A stretch of DNA of 64,000 bases from Phyllobacterium chamaecytisi (GTDB taxonomy: Bacteria > Pseudomonadota > Alphaproteobacteria > Rhizobiales > Rhizobiaceae). This document shows positions 17,647 to 25,771 of the stretch, piece after piece (the stretch's first letter is position 1; every line of letters begins with the position of its first letter). The stretch lies in contig NZ_JAIQWW010000008.1 in assembly GCF_020164455.1 (NCBI RefSeq), positions 223,747 through 287,746 on the forward strand, read 5' to 3'. A model generated the notes under the pieces. That model was not told where the DNA came from, made no database searches, and worked only from the letters and a program-made list of their open reading frames with translations. Position numbers and translations under genes: made by a program.

Positions 17647-18564
17647 ATGGAAAAGGCAACTGCGGCGCGGTTTTTCGGGCAGGCGGCGATATGGGGTGCG
17701 AGTTTCACCTTCATCAAGTTCGCGCTCGAGGACTTCAGCCCCAACCAGCTCGTGCTTTTTCGGCTGATCCTCGGAGCGGCCACGCTCGCTTTGATTATTG
17801 TCTTTACGGGAAGGTCCTTCAAGCTGACCGGCAAGGCTTGGTTCCACGTTGCGGTCTCTTCGATTTTCGCAAACGTCGTGCCCTATCTGCTGCTCAGCTA
17901 TGGCGAACTGCATGCCAGTGCCGGTTTGGCGGGCGTGCTCATCGGCGGCACGCCATTGGTGACGCTCTTCATCTCGACTCTGGCGTTGCGCGACGAGCCG
18001 GCAACCTCGCGCAAGGTGACCGGCTTCATTCTGGGTTTTCTCGGCGTGGCGCTCGTGGTCAGTCCATGGAAGGTGGAGGGAAGTTCGCTGCTCGGCGCCC
18101 TGGCGTGTTTTGGGGCAGCGACGAGCTATGCGGTGGGCTACGCCTATGTCGGCCGTTTCCTGGCGCCTTTGAAGGTGGACCCAATCACGCTCGGCGCCAA
18201 TCAACTTGTTGCGGCGGCCATCCTTCTGGCGCTGGCCGTGCCATTCTTCACCTGGCCCCCGATTGAATCGGTCTCCGCTGTACCGTTGTTGTCTCTGCTT
18301 TATCTTGGCGTGCTTGCCAGCGGTTTTGCCAACATCCTTTATTTCAGACTGATCCAGGATGTCGGGGCGTCAACCGCATCGGCCGTCGACTACGTCGTTC
18401 CGGTGTTTGCTGTTCTGTTCGGTGCGGTTTTGCTGCTCGAACCGTTATCGTGGAACGTGATCGCGGGCGGTGCAGTCATCTTGATCGGAATGGCAATCGC
18501 CGAGGGGCGCATCTCCTCATCCGCTTTCTCGCAAGCTTCGTCTGGAAAGGTGAATAACTCATGA
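17647..18564 (+). CDS. EamA/DMT-superfamily exporter
   Basis: This 305-residue inner-membrane protein has ten hydrophobic helices in two EamA repeats (IWGASFTFIKFALEDFSPNQLVLFRLILGAATLALI and the later GALACFGAATSYAVGYAYVGRFLAP). Family members export amino acids, cysteine pathway metabolites or dyes. Its start lies 11 bases after the synthetase stop with GGGAGAGAAAAG before it, and its end overlaps the next gene by ATGA. Export of the synthetase product or of a cysteine-related intermediate is a reasonable inference. Confidence 0.88.
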   Translation: MEKATAARFFGQAAIWGASFTFIKFALEDFSPNQLVLFRLILGAATLALIIVFTGRSFKLTGKAWFHVAVSSIFANVVPYLLLSYGELHASAGLAGVLIGGTPLVTLFISTLALRDEPATSRKVTGFILGFLGVALVVSPWKVEGSSLLGALACFGAATSYAVGYAYVGRFLAPLKVDPITLGANQLVAAAILLALAVPFFTWPPIESVSAVPLLSLLYLGVLASGFANILYFRLIQDVGASTASAVDYVVPVFAVLFGAVLLLEPLSWNVIAGGAVILIGMAIAEGRISSSAFSQASSGKVNNS

Positions 18565-19595
18565 GTGGCGCAGAACCTTTTCCATCAAGCAGTGCCTCGC
18601 GTGCGATGCTGCCGCATGTCGATAGGGCATCGACGCAAACGCCCCGGCCTGGCCTTCGGCAAGACGTGACGCCCTCCACAACCGCCGCAGAGGCCCGCTT
18701 CTTCGGCTCCGGTATCGGCGCAACACCTGTCCTTGAACTGCCGGCGGACCTCGTCGGTGGACGAGGGGTCTATGCCAAGCTGGAGAAATACAACCCCTTT
18801 TCCAGCATCAAGGATCGCATCGCCTGGTATATGCTTGCAGGGGCCGAAACCCGTGGGCAACTGGTCCCGGGCGGCACGGTCATCGAGGCCACTTCGGGTA
18901 ACACGGGAATTGCGCTCGCGGGTTTTGCAAGGGCGCGCAACTATCGTTGTATCATCGTTCTGCCGGATAGTGCGTCGAAGGAACGAATAGAGTTGCTGAA
19001 GTTTTTTGGCGCGGAGCTGGAGCTGACACCAAGCGAGGCGGGATACACCGCCGCGATCGAGAAAGCCGAACAACTGCGCGACGTGACGCCGGGGGCATGG
19101 TTTGCCTGCCAGCACGAAAATGCGGACAATGTTCTGGCTCACTACGAAACGACCGGGCCGGAACTGTGGCGCGATCTTGCCGGAAAGATCGATACCCTTG
19201 TTTGCGGTGTTGGTACCGGCGGAACGATCAGCGGCATCGGAAAATTTCTCAAGGAACAAAACCCGGATATCAAGATCGTTGCCGTAGAGCCGGAGCGCTC
19301 GGCGGTTCTGAGCGGCAATCCCGGCGGGATCCACCGCATACCGGGACTGAACGGCGGCTTTGTCGCGCGGACGACCGACCGTACCTTGATCGACGAGATC
19401 ATCACGGTGGCCGATGAGGATGCCTGGGCAATGGCAAAGAAGCTTGCGTCCGCAGGAATTGTCGTCGGGATTTCATCTGGCGCTGTGGCCGAGGTCTGCA
19501 GAGCAATTCGGCAAAGGTCGACCTCGGACGAGGGACGCATCGTTACCATCTTTCCGGACTCCGGAGAGCGGTACGTGTCCCTTCTCAGCGCATAG
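18561..19595 (+). CDS. Cysteine-synthase-family PLP enzyme
   Basis: The 344-residue fold-type II PLP enzyme has the lysine motif NPFSSIKDRIA (Lys84), substrate loop EATSGNTGIALA and PLP phosphate loop GVGTGGTISGIGKFLKE, as in O-acetylserine sulfhydrylase (CysK/CysM) and cystathionine beta-synthase. An extra 45 residues precede the usual start. The last active-site segment reads FPDSGERYVSLL, typical of CysK. It is translationally coupled to the exporter. With the serine acetyltransferase at the end of the cluster it could make cysteine or a beta-substituted alanine; dedicated copies in biosynthetic clusters often make a non-standard amino acid. The product is not known. Confidence 0.88.
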   Translation: MSGAEPFPSSSASRAMLPHVDRASTQTPRPGLRQDVTPSTTAAEARFFGSGIGATPVLELPADLVGGRGVYAKLEKYNPFSSIKDRIAWYMLAGAETRGQLVPGGTVIEATSGNTGIALAGFARARNYRCIIVLPDSASKERIELLKFFGAELELTPSEAGYTAAIEKAEQLRDVTPGAWFACQHENADNVLAHYETTGPELWRDLAGKIDTLVCGVGTGGTISGIGKFLKEQNPDIKIVAVEPERSAVLSGNPGGIHRIPGLNGGFVARTTDRTLIDEIITVADEDAWAMAKKLASAGIVVGISSGAVAEVCRAIRQRSTSDEGRIVTIFPDSGERYVSLLSA

Positions 19596-19660
19596 TCGGC
19601 AAAACTGGCGGATCCATCGAAATTAGAAATTCTGATCGATACTCAAGGAAGGAAGAAGTC

Positions 19661-20152
19661 ATGACGCAATTTTCGAAGACCCTATTTCCCGGTGAAGGCG
19701 AATCCGTTCAGATCGGAACCACAACGCACACAACGTTCAAGGCGGTCGGCAAGGAAACGAGCGATCGTATCGGCTTGTTCGAGCACCGGATGAAACCCGG
19801 TGCGCCCGGCGCATCGCCGCATGTTCACCGTCATCAGCTCGAGGCTTTCTACGTCCTCGAAGGAACGGTAGAGATCTATGTCGATGGCGAACATATCGCC
19901 GCCCCGGCCGGCACCTACATACAGGTTCCCGAGGACGTGCCCCACGGCTTTCACAATCCGTACGACAAGGAAGCGGCGATGCTGATCTTTTTCAGCCCCG
20001 GAAAGAATCGCGAGGAATATTTCCGCAGGCTGGCGGCGCTCTATGCCAATGGCCGCCGGGCATCCGAGCAGGAGCTCATCGACCTTATGGCCGACTTCGA
20101 TCAGTTTGAGGTCGAGTATACCGGTGACGTCCCGGGATGGGGCCGCCATTAA
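19661..20152 (+). CDS. Cupin-domain protein
   Basis: This 163-residue single-domain cupin has the metal-binding pattern SPHVHRHQLEAFYVLEGTVEIYVDG (His, His and Glu ligands) and the second motif PEDVPHGFHNP (His ligand). AAGGAAGGAAG precedes the start. Small cupins may be oxygenases, isomerases or ligand binders, so the reaction is open. The gene sits in the cluster in the same direction, 65 bases after the PLP enzyme, so it may work on a pathway intermediate. Confidence 0.82.
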   Translation: MTQFSKTLFPGEGESVQIGTTTHTTFKAVGKETSDRIGLFEHRMKPGAPGASPHVHRHQLEAFYVLEGTVEIYVDGEHIAAPAGTYIQVPEDVPHGFHNPYDKEAAMLIFFSPGKNREEYFRRLAALYANGRRASEQELIDLMADFDQFEVEYTGDVPGWGRH

Positions 20153-20236
20153 CAGCCTTCAAACTGGACTATCATCCTGCAGCGGGCGGCAGTTCCCCGG
20201 CCGATCCGCCTCACCATGATGTTACAAGGACAGCAA

Positions 20237-21274
20237 ATGTTACCAAATCCGTTCGATGACAAGCCGTTTCAAATCAGGACCAAAGCCGCAGTCACCTTTG
20301 CGTTCCTGATTTCCGCGAATATCGCCGCGTGGATTTGGGCATGGGTCGCGTTTGCAGATCGGCCCGCCCTCATGGGCACTGCGTTTCTTGCCTATATGTT
20401 GGGGCTGCGTCACGCCTTCGATCCTGATCACATCGCTGCGATCGACAATGTGGTGAGAAAGCTGATGCAGGAGGGCAAAGCGCCTTATTCCGTCGGTTTC
20501 TTCTTTTCGCTCGGGCATTCAAGCATCGTCGTCCTGGCTTCCATTGCCATTGCGGCAACAGCAGCCGCAATGCAACTCAAAGAGATCGGCGATATCGGGG
20601 GCATTATCGGCACAATCGTTTCGGCGGCGTTCCTTCTGATCATCGGTATTGCCAATCTCGTTGTGCTAAAGGGTATCTGGTCCGTGTTCAAGCGCGTCCG
20701 CAGAGGCGAGAAGATCGTCGAAGAAGACCTCGATGCCCTTCTTGCAGGGCGTGGTTTGATCGCCAGGGTCTTTCGACCAGTCTTCCGGGTCGTTTCCCGT
20801 TCCTGGCACATGTATCCTATCGGCTTCCTGTTTGGCCTTGGCTTCGACACGGCAACGGAAATCGGGTTGCTTGGAATCTCGGCGATGCAGGCCGCCCAAG
20901 GCATGTCATTCTGGACGATCCTTGTTTTTTCTGCGCTATTCACGGCCGGCATGTCGTTGATGGACACGACGGACAGCGTCCTAATGACCGGGGCCTATGG
21001 CTGGGCATTTGTCAATCCGGTCCGCAAACTTTGGTACAATTTGACGATCACCGCAGCTTCCGTCGTCGTGGCAGTGTTCATCGGCGGGCTCACAGCCGCC
21101 GGGCTCATCATCGAAAAGCTTGGTCTCGATGGCGCCTTCTGGACGTATATCGGTGGAATTGACGACAACCTGGCCGGCGTCGGTTACGCCGTTGTTGGCA
21201 TTTTCATCTTGAGTTGGATCGTGTCGACGGTCGTATATCGCGCGAAGGGATATGACACTCTTCGCGTGGGATGA
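20237..21274 (+). CDS. Nickel/cobalt permease, NiCoT family
   Basis: This inner-membrane protein of about 345 residues has the NiCoT signature LGLRHAFDPDHIAAIDNVVRK (R-H-A-x-D-x-D-H-I), then FSLGHSSIVV, GLGFDTATEIGLLG and GMSLMDTTDSVLMTGAYGWA, all metal-path segments of HoxN/NixA. ATG at 20237 is chosen because AAGGA lies just before it; ATGs at 20216 and 20219 are alternatives. It imports Ni2+ or Co2+. No hydrogenase, urease or cobalamin gene is in the window, so its place inside the synthetase cluster is unusual and may point to a metal-dependent enzyme such as the cupin. Confidence 0.9.
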   Translation: MLPNPFDDKPFQIRTKAAVTFAFLISANIAAWIWAWVAFADRPALMGTAFLAYMLGLRHAFDPDHIAAIDNVVRKLMQEGKAPYSVGFFFSLGHSSIVVLASIAIAATAAAMQLKEIGDIGGIIGTIVSAAFLLIIGIANLVVLKGIWSVFKRVRRGEKIVEEDLDALLAGRGLIARVFRPVFRVVSRSWHMYPIGFLFGLGFDTATEIGLLGISAMQAAQGMSFWTILVFSALFTAGMSLMDTTDSVLMTGAYGWAFVNPVRKLWYNLTITAASVVVAVFIGGLTAAGLIIEKLGLDGAFWTYIGGIDDNLAGVGYAVVGIFILSWIVSTVVYRAKGYDTLRVG

Positions 21275-21400
21275 TTATGCGCCGTCAGCGGGCCGGTCTT
21301 CAGAAACGCGCTGCGGCTGTTTCTAGTAGAGCAAACGGTCCTTAGACTTAAAGGGAGTCGCTGCGGTCTCATTCATATTTGGCTGGAGGTTTGACGAGCA

Positions 21401-22255
21401 ATGCTCAACCATCCTATCGCACCTTGGCTGGAAAGCGTTGTGGCCATAGGCTTGGAACTGAGGGTGAAGTGGTTGCGGCCCCGATTTTACGCAATCCTCG
21501 CCCTTGATGTACCACGTCAAACGCCAATGTGCAGCGGTTTGCCGATTACGGCGGAGGAGTGGGGCAGGGCCCAGCGCTACAAGCATGTGATGGACCGCAA
21601 TCGCTCTCTGGTAGCGTGGAGTGCGCTGCGGGTTCTCCTCGGTGTCCTTTTTGAAACGCAGCCTGAGCTAGTCGAAATTGCCCGGACGGTTCACGGCAAA
21701 CCGTTGGTTCCGGACGGGCCAAGCATCAGCATTTCTCATTCCGGCGAGCTGGCGGTGATCGCGCTGTCGAGCGCATTGAGCATCGGGGTGGATATTGAGG
21801 CAATCAAGGACAGCGCTGCGTTCGCTCCCGCCGTGCTCGATACGCTGACGAAATCTGAATTGGCCTATATTTCCGATCGTACGGGGGACGCCGCTTTTCT
21901 GCTTCGGGCATGGACCAGGAAAGAGGCAACGGCGAAGGTCCTCGGTGCCGGGCTTTCTCTTGATTTTCGCTCTCTATCGGTTCTTGTTGGCGATGGCTGC
22001 CGATTCAAGGGGCTTTTTCACCAACCAGATGGGCAGGTCTTTGTTAACGGCATGGATCTGGACCTTCGCGATGGCTATATAGCGGCGCTGGCATCCACCC
22101 AAACCATTCCTGAAGTGACAAGCTACTGTGTCGCTGCCAATGGCGCATCTGCTGTCGGCTTCGCCGGTTGGCCTGGCAATTGCAACCGAGCGCACCGAAT
22201 GCCGTCAAACCCTATAAAGATGAGATTTCGTCGACGGACTTTCTGGCGTTCGTAG
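21401..22255 (+). CDS. 4'-phosphopantetheinyl transferase, Sfp type
   Basis: This 284-residue enzyme would load phosphopantetheine on the carrier domain (Ser954) of the synthetase. It has the Sfp-family motifs GPSISISHSGELAVIAL, SIGVDIEAI (Mg-binding D-x-E) and RAWTRKEATAKVLGAGLSL (W-x-x-K-E). Upstream is RYKHVMDRNRSLVAWSALRVLLG. The C-terminal 45 residues (from about NGASAVGFAG) look non-family and may reflect loss of the original stop. GGAGG lies 11 bases before the start, a long spacing. Co-location with the only carrier-domain protein supports the pairing. Confidence 0.88.
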   Translation: MLNHPIAPWLESVVAIGLELRVKWLRPRFYAILALDVPRQTPMCSGLPITAEEWGRAQRYKHVMDRNRSLVAWSALRVLLGVLFETQPELVEIARTVHGKPLVPDGPSISISHSGELAVIALSSALSIGVDIEAIKDSAAFAPAVLDTLTKSELAYISDRTGDAAFLLRAWTRKEATAKVLGAGLSLDFRSLSVLVGDGCRFKGLFHQPDGQVFVNGMDLDLRDGYIAALASTQTIPEVTSYCVAANGASAVGFAGWPGNCNRAHRMPSNPIKMRFRRRTFWRS

Positions 22256-22275
22256 AAAAGCAGGAGCGCAGCTTA

Positions 22276-23142
22276 ATGGAGGTACACGAGTTGGATCAGA
22301 TGCAGCCCAAGTCGGCGTTAGACGAGGCTCGTGCTGGCCTCGACGTTTCTCATGACGAGCTAGTCTGGAGCATATTGTGCCGGGAAGCGCACGCCGCCGT
22401 TGACAATGACAAGCGTCTTGGTCGCACGATGAATTCGAATATTCTCGGCCATCAGAGTTTTTCCCGTTCACTTGCTTATCGGATAGCGGTGAAACTCGCA
22501 AACGATGATGTTGACGCGGAAGTTTTGTTTCCTTTGACCTGCGGGGTCTTTCAAGAGGATCCACATATCGTGTCGTCCGCAAGGGTCGATCTGGAGGCGA
22601 TCCGCGATCGCGATCCGGCCACAACAGACGTTCTCACACCATTCCTATACTTTAAAGGATTTCTGGCTTTACAGGGGCACAGGGTAGCGCATTGGCTGTG
22701 GAGCCATAGCGACGTTTACTTGGCTCGCCATTTTCAAAGCCGTATATCGGAAGTTTTGGCGATCGACATTCATCCGGCTGCCCGGATGGGCAAGGGAATT
22801 ATGCTCGATCATGGGAATGGTCTTGTGATCGGCGAAACTGCTGTTGTGGAAGATGATGTTTCAATTCTTCAAGACGTGACATTGGGTGGGACGGGGAAGG
22901 AAACTGGAGATCGCCACCCGAAAATTCGCCGTGGCGCCCTCATTGGCGCCGGAGCGAAAATACTCGGAAATATCGAAGTCGGAGTGGGAGCCAAAGTAGG
23001 TGCGGGGAGCGTTGTCGTCTCGCCGGTGGCAGCGCACACTTCAGTCGCTGGCGTGCCGGCGCGGTTGGTAGGAAGGCCAAAATCCGATTTACCGGGCATC
23101 ACTATGGAGCAGTCAATTACGGGACCCGAATACGTAATCTGA
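22276..23142 (+). CDS. Serine O-acetyltransferase (CysE-like)
   Basis: About 288 residues with the CysE architecture: a helical N-terminal domain (DELVWSILCREAHAAVDNDKRLGRTMNSNILGHQSFSRSLAYRIA) and a left-handed beta-helix with hexapeptide repeats. It contains the catalytic DIHPAARMGKGIMLDHGNGLVIGETAVVEDDVSILQDVTLGG (the His of MLDHG and the Asp of DIHP) and DRHPKIRRGALIGAGAKILGNIEVG. Start at ATG 22276 is chosen (AGGAG before it); the longer frame overlaps the transferase gene. It makes O-acetylserine from serine and acetyl-CoA, the substrate of the cysteine-synthase-like enzyme in the same cluster. Confidence 0.9.
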   Translation: MEVHELDQMQPKSALDEARAGLDVSHDELVWSILCREAHAAVDNDKRLGRTMNSNILGHQSFSRSLAYRIAVKLANDDVDAEVLFPLTCGVFQEDPHIVSSARVDLEAIRDRDPATTDVLTPFLYFKGFLALQGHRVAHWLWSHSDVYLARHFQSRISEVLAIDIHPAARMGKGIMLDHGNGLVIGETAVVEDDVSILQDVTLGGTGKETGDRHPKIRRGALIGAGAKILGNIEVGVGAKVGAGSVVVSPVAAHTSVAGVPARLVGRPKSDLPGITMEQSITGPEYVI

Positions 23143-23429
23143 CTGAGATGCCCACGACCTCGGTTCGCAGCTTCTGATCTTTCCGCCACCGCGCCTGCAG
23201 GAAAATCAGGGCATCGTTGACAAACCGGCTGGTGACCCTCACGCTTTGGCAAGTTGCTAACCGAAAGAGCAACCCGGCGAGGACGCCCCGACAAATGGCA
23301 GAAAAGCAAGTGGGTCGACACAGCGCAGAATTGGCAAAGCGAATTGCCGAAAATGTTGCAGACGCTTGAGCTTCCCGAGTTCTCCTCATTCCAGGCATCC
23401 CGTCTGTATCGATCGGTCGAGAAAGGTGC
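23143..23429. other. Region without a supported gene, at the end of the biosynthetic block
   Basis: No family-like coding sequence was recognised on either strand. Short open frames exist (for instance a 24-codon frame from 23295) but none has a convincing context. It separates the synthetase block from a toxin-antitoxin pair on the opposite strand and may contain a terminator or decayed DNA. Confidence 0.4.
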
Positions 23430-24191
23430 TCAGACTTTCGACCATATTGGAGGAGATGGAGCAGCATGATGATGTTGGATGACGAATTGATGCAAGCGGC
23501 CGAAACGATCGCTGATATTTGGACAAATCTCTCGGTTGCTGCTGCAAATAGGCTTCGAACTACGCAGGGTTTGGCGCCTATCGAAATAGCACCAGATGCT
23601 CAATGAAGACGCTGAGCCGACCCGTGAGATCTGACGATACAGCATGACGCGCCCGGTTGGGATCAGCTGCAGAATATAATCGAAGTCACTGACATTCCCG
23701 ATGAGAACCGTAAAGCCAAGCTTTTGAGCCTGTAGAAACAACACGCAGTCATGAAGAGCGCGAAGACGTGCATCGGATTTGTAGCTTTGCAGGCGACACA
23801 ACATGCCAGAAAGCAGGGCGGCCCTGCCCAAAACATCTGGATCTGGTGCAAATGTCCGGTGAGGAGGCATATCTTTGACAGTCGTAGCAATCTGTTTCAC
23901 GGCTGTCTGTGTGCCTGGATGATTAGGATCCAGCACGCCAACTGTGTGCATAAGTTCCTGAATTGCGATCGTCGAGTGATTGACTTGTCTGAGTGCAAGC
24001 ATATCGGCGATGACCCGCGGCGCGCGACCCTGCAGGCCATCGATGTACACGCACGTATCGAGAAGAAGGTCCGGGCCCGCCTCTGCGGACTCGCCGAGAA
24101 AGGGCAGATTGGCATCCTTGCGATGACTCAGAGTTTTTTTAGGATCGAACCGTGCCCATTGAACGGCTGCATCAAAATCGAATTCAACCAA
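23430..24191 (-). CDS. PIN-domain toxin (VapC-like)
   Basis: The 253-residue frame contains a PIN RNase domain: DLLLDTCVYIDGLQG (first acidic residue), a central helix with TIAIQELMHTVGVL, LHDCVLFLQAQKLGFTVLIGNVSDFDYIL (acidic residues of the C-terminal part) and RVMLYR. About 60 residues after the domain look unlike the family and may be read-through after a lost stop. The start is one base downstream of the antitoxin stop, so the two are coupled. PIN toxins cleave RNA using Mg2+. Confidence 0.78.
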   Translation of the reverse strand: MVEFDFDAAVQWARFDPKKTLSHRKDANLPFLGESAEAGPDLLLDTCVYIDGLQGRAPRVIADMLALRQVNHSTIAIQELMHTVGVLDPNHPGTQTAVKQIATTVKDMPPHRTFAPDPDVLGRAALLSGMLCRLQSYKSDARLRALHDCVLFLQAQKLGFTVLIGNVSDFDYILQLIPTGRVMLYRQISRVGSASSLSIWCYFDRRQTLRSSKPICSSNREICPNISDRFGRLHQFVIQHHHAAPSPPIWSKV

Positions 24192-24192
24192 A

Positions 24193-24552
24193 TCAAAAAC
24201 CGAGCTTCAGAGATGGATCCACTGTCCCCTGAGTTTTGCGGAATGTTTCCGCAAAATTGTCCTCGAGCGCGAGACTTGCAAGAGCAAATTCCACGAGCTC
24301 CGTATCGGAAGTCAAACCGGTCCTGGCCTTCGCTTTTTCGATGAGATCTGCGCTCACACGTCCTGCAATTCTTCCGGTTTTCTCTTCCAGAAGTCCGGAC
24401 CGCTTCGCGCTCTCAATGACGGCTTGGAAGCGTTCCCGCTGCCGTTTCAGCACTTCAATGCGGTGCAGCTGTTCCTTGGTCGGACGACGCACGCGCTTGG
24501 TCGTTCCACTTGTCCGTCCTTGGCGGGTGCGGAAGGCTAGCTTGGCAGTCAT
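24193..24552 (-). CDS. Antitoxin partner of the PIN toxin
   Basis: This small basic protein of about 119 residues starts MTAKLAFRTRQGRTSG. It has a charged helical middle (TKEQLHRIEVLKRQRERFQAVIESAKRSGLLEEKTGR) and a C-terminal helix pair (DTELVEFALASLALEDNFAETFRKTQG), as expected of an antitoxin that wraps the PIN domain. ATG at 24552 is chosen over an upstream in-frame ATG at 24579, which would lie inside the operator candidate. A perfect inverted repeat 19 bases upstream suggests autorepression. Confidence 0.72.
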   Translation of the reverse strand: MTAKLAFRTRQGRTSGTTKRVRRPTKEQLHRIEVLKRQRERFQAVIESAKRSGLLEEKTGRIAGRVSADLIEKAKARTGLTSDTELVEFALASLALEDNFAETFRKTQGTVDPSLKLGF

Positions 24553-24570
24553 GATGGCGTCCCTTCCTCT

Positions 24571-24597
24571 GTTTAACAAAAGCCAATTTTGTTAAAC
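24571..24597. promoter_or_regulatory. Perfect 11-bp inverted repeat, antitoxin operator candidate
   Basis: GTTTAACAAAA (24571-24581) and TTTTGTTAAAC (24587-24597) are exact inverted repeats around a 5-base spacer. The repeat sits just upstream of the antitoxin start on the minus strand, where toxin-antitoxin pairs usually have their autoregulatory site. Confidence 0.75.
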
Positions 24598-24898
24598 ATA
24601 CCACAATCAGCCGGAATTTCGAGGAACAAGAAAAACAAGCCAACCACCACAATCTTCTAGCGGCAACTGCAACGACGATAGCGCGCTCTCTTAAGTCCCT
24701 ACCGACCGGTCTACCAGTCGAACCGCGAGGTCCCAAGGTATATTGAGTTCGTATCGCAAAGGAAGCGGGCGATAGTTTGCTGCGCCTGGCTCCGGTTCTA
24801 TTAGATTTGGCAAGCGCGGACCTTGGTGATGTCTATTTTGAACGGTGGCATTTTGGCCTTCGTTCAGTCACCCACTGCCCCACACTTTTTTATGGGCC
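24598..24898. other. Intergenic gap
   Basis: No gene was recognised in these 301 bases between the toxin-antitoxin promoter and the end of the catabolic operon on the minus strand. Confidence 0.4.
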
Positions 24899-25771
24899 CT
24901 ATTTCCAAAACAGGCGTTCGGGATTATCGACGAGCACCAAGCGCAACAGCTTGCGATCATCGATCCAGTCAGCAAATTGTTGCAAAGAAGCGCCGTCGTC
25001 GATATCTCTGAACGGCGCAACATCACCGCTGTCTTGCTGCCCAGTCCCTCCTACGGCGTGTGGCCAGTTAGATCCCCAAATAACCCGATTGGGATTTGCT
25101 TGGAGAAAGGCGTGAACAAGGACTCTCACGTCGGTGAAGTTCGTTTCATTCGAGACCAAATAAGGTGCCGCTACTTTCACGTAGGTGCCCTTGGCAACGA
25201 GGTCGAGAAGTTCGGAGAAAAGCGGCTGTTCAATTCCCTTCGCTGCGTTGGCGAGACCAAAATGGTCAAGGATAACGTTGACGGGCAGTTCGTCGATTGT
25301 AGCTGCCAATGCAGCTATAACTGTCAGATTAGCGAAGATTTGGAGAGCCCAGCCTAAACCCGCGACCTGATCGGCTGTCCGCTTGAGCTGATCTCGCGCA
25401 TCAGCCAACGAGATTCCCCCGGCCGCCGCCAGGTTTAGACGCACTCCGCGGCAGCCGGCGTCATTGAACGCATCCAATTCAGTCTGCGTTACTTGCGGGG
25501 TAACGACGATCACGCCACGCGCTGCGCCCTGAAATCGGCGCAACGCATCGATGGTGCATCGATTGTCCGACCCATAAACGCTTGGTTGCACCACGATGAC
25601 CCGATCATGCCCGATCCTTGTCTGCCGCGCTGCGAGGTCCTCAAATGAGGCAAGCCCTGGCGCGTATGGCGCCAGCTTGTCCAGTGGAAAAGTTGCCCGA
25701 GGTCCGAATACGTGGACGTGGCAATCACAAGATCCTTCGGGCAGTGCTAAAGTGGAAGTGCCTTGGCTCAT
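24899..25771 (-). CDS. Amidohydrolase-family lactonase (COG3618/PF04909 type)
   Basis: The 290-residue TIM-barrel hydrolase has the metal motif DCHVHVFGP, then HDRVIVVQPSVYGSDN, RGVRLNLAAAGG, VILDHFGLAN, RVIWGSNWPHA and a C-terminal LVDNPERLFWK. Close families hydrolyse 2-pyrone-4,6-dicarboxylate or sugar lactones such as L-fuconolactone and rhamnonolactone. The sugar importer and dehydrogenase upstream suggest opening of a sugar-acid lactone. Its start overlaps the end of the dehydrogenase gene by 4 bases. Confidence 0.82.
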   Translation of the reverse strand: MSQGTSTLALPEGSCDCHVHVFGPRATFPLDKLAPYAPGLASFEDLAARQTRIGHDRVIVVQPSVYGSDNRCTIDALRRFQGAARGVIVVTPQVTQTELDAFNDAGCRGVRLNLAAAGGISLADARDQLKRTADQVAGLGWALQIFANLTVIAALAATIDELPVNVILDHFGLANAAKGIEQPLFSELLDLVAKGTYVKVAAPYLVSNETNFTDVRVLVHAFLQANPNRVIWGSNWPHAVGGTGQQDSGDVAPFRDIDDGASLQQFADWIDDRKLLRLVLVDNPERLFWK

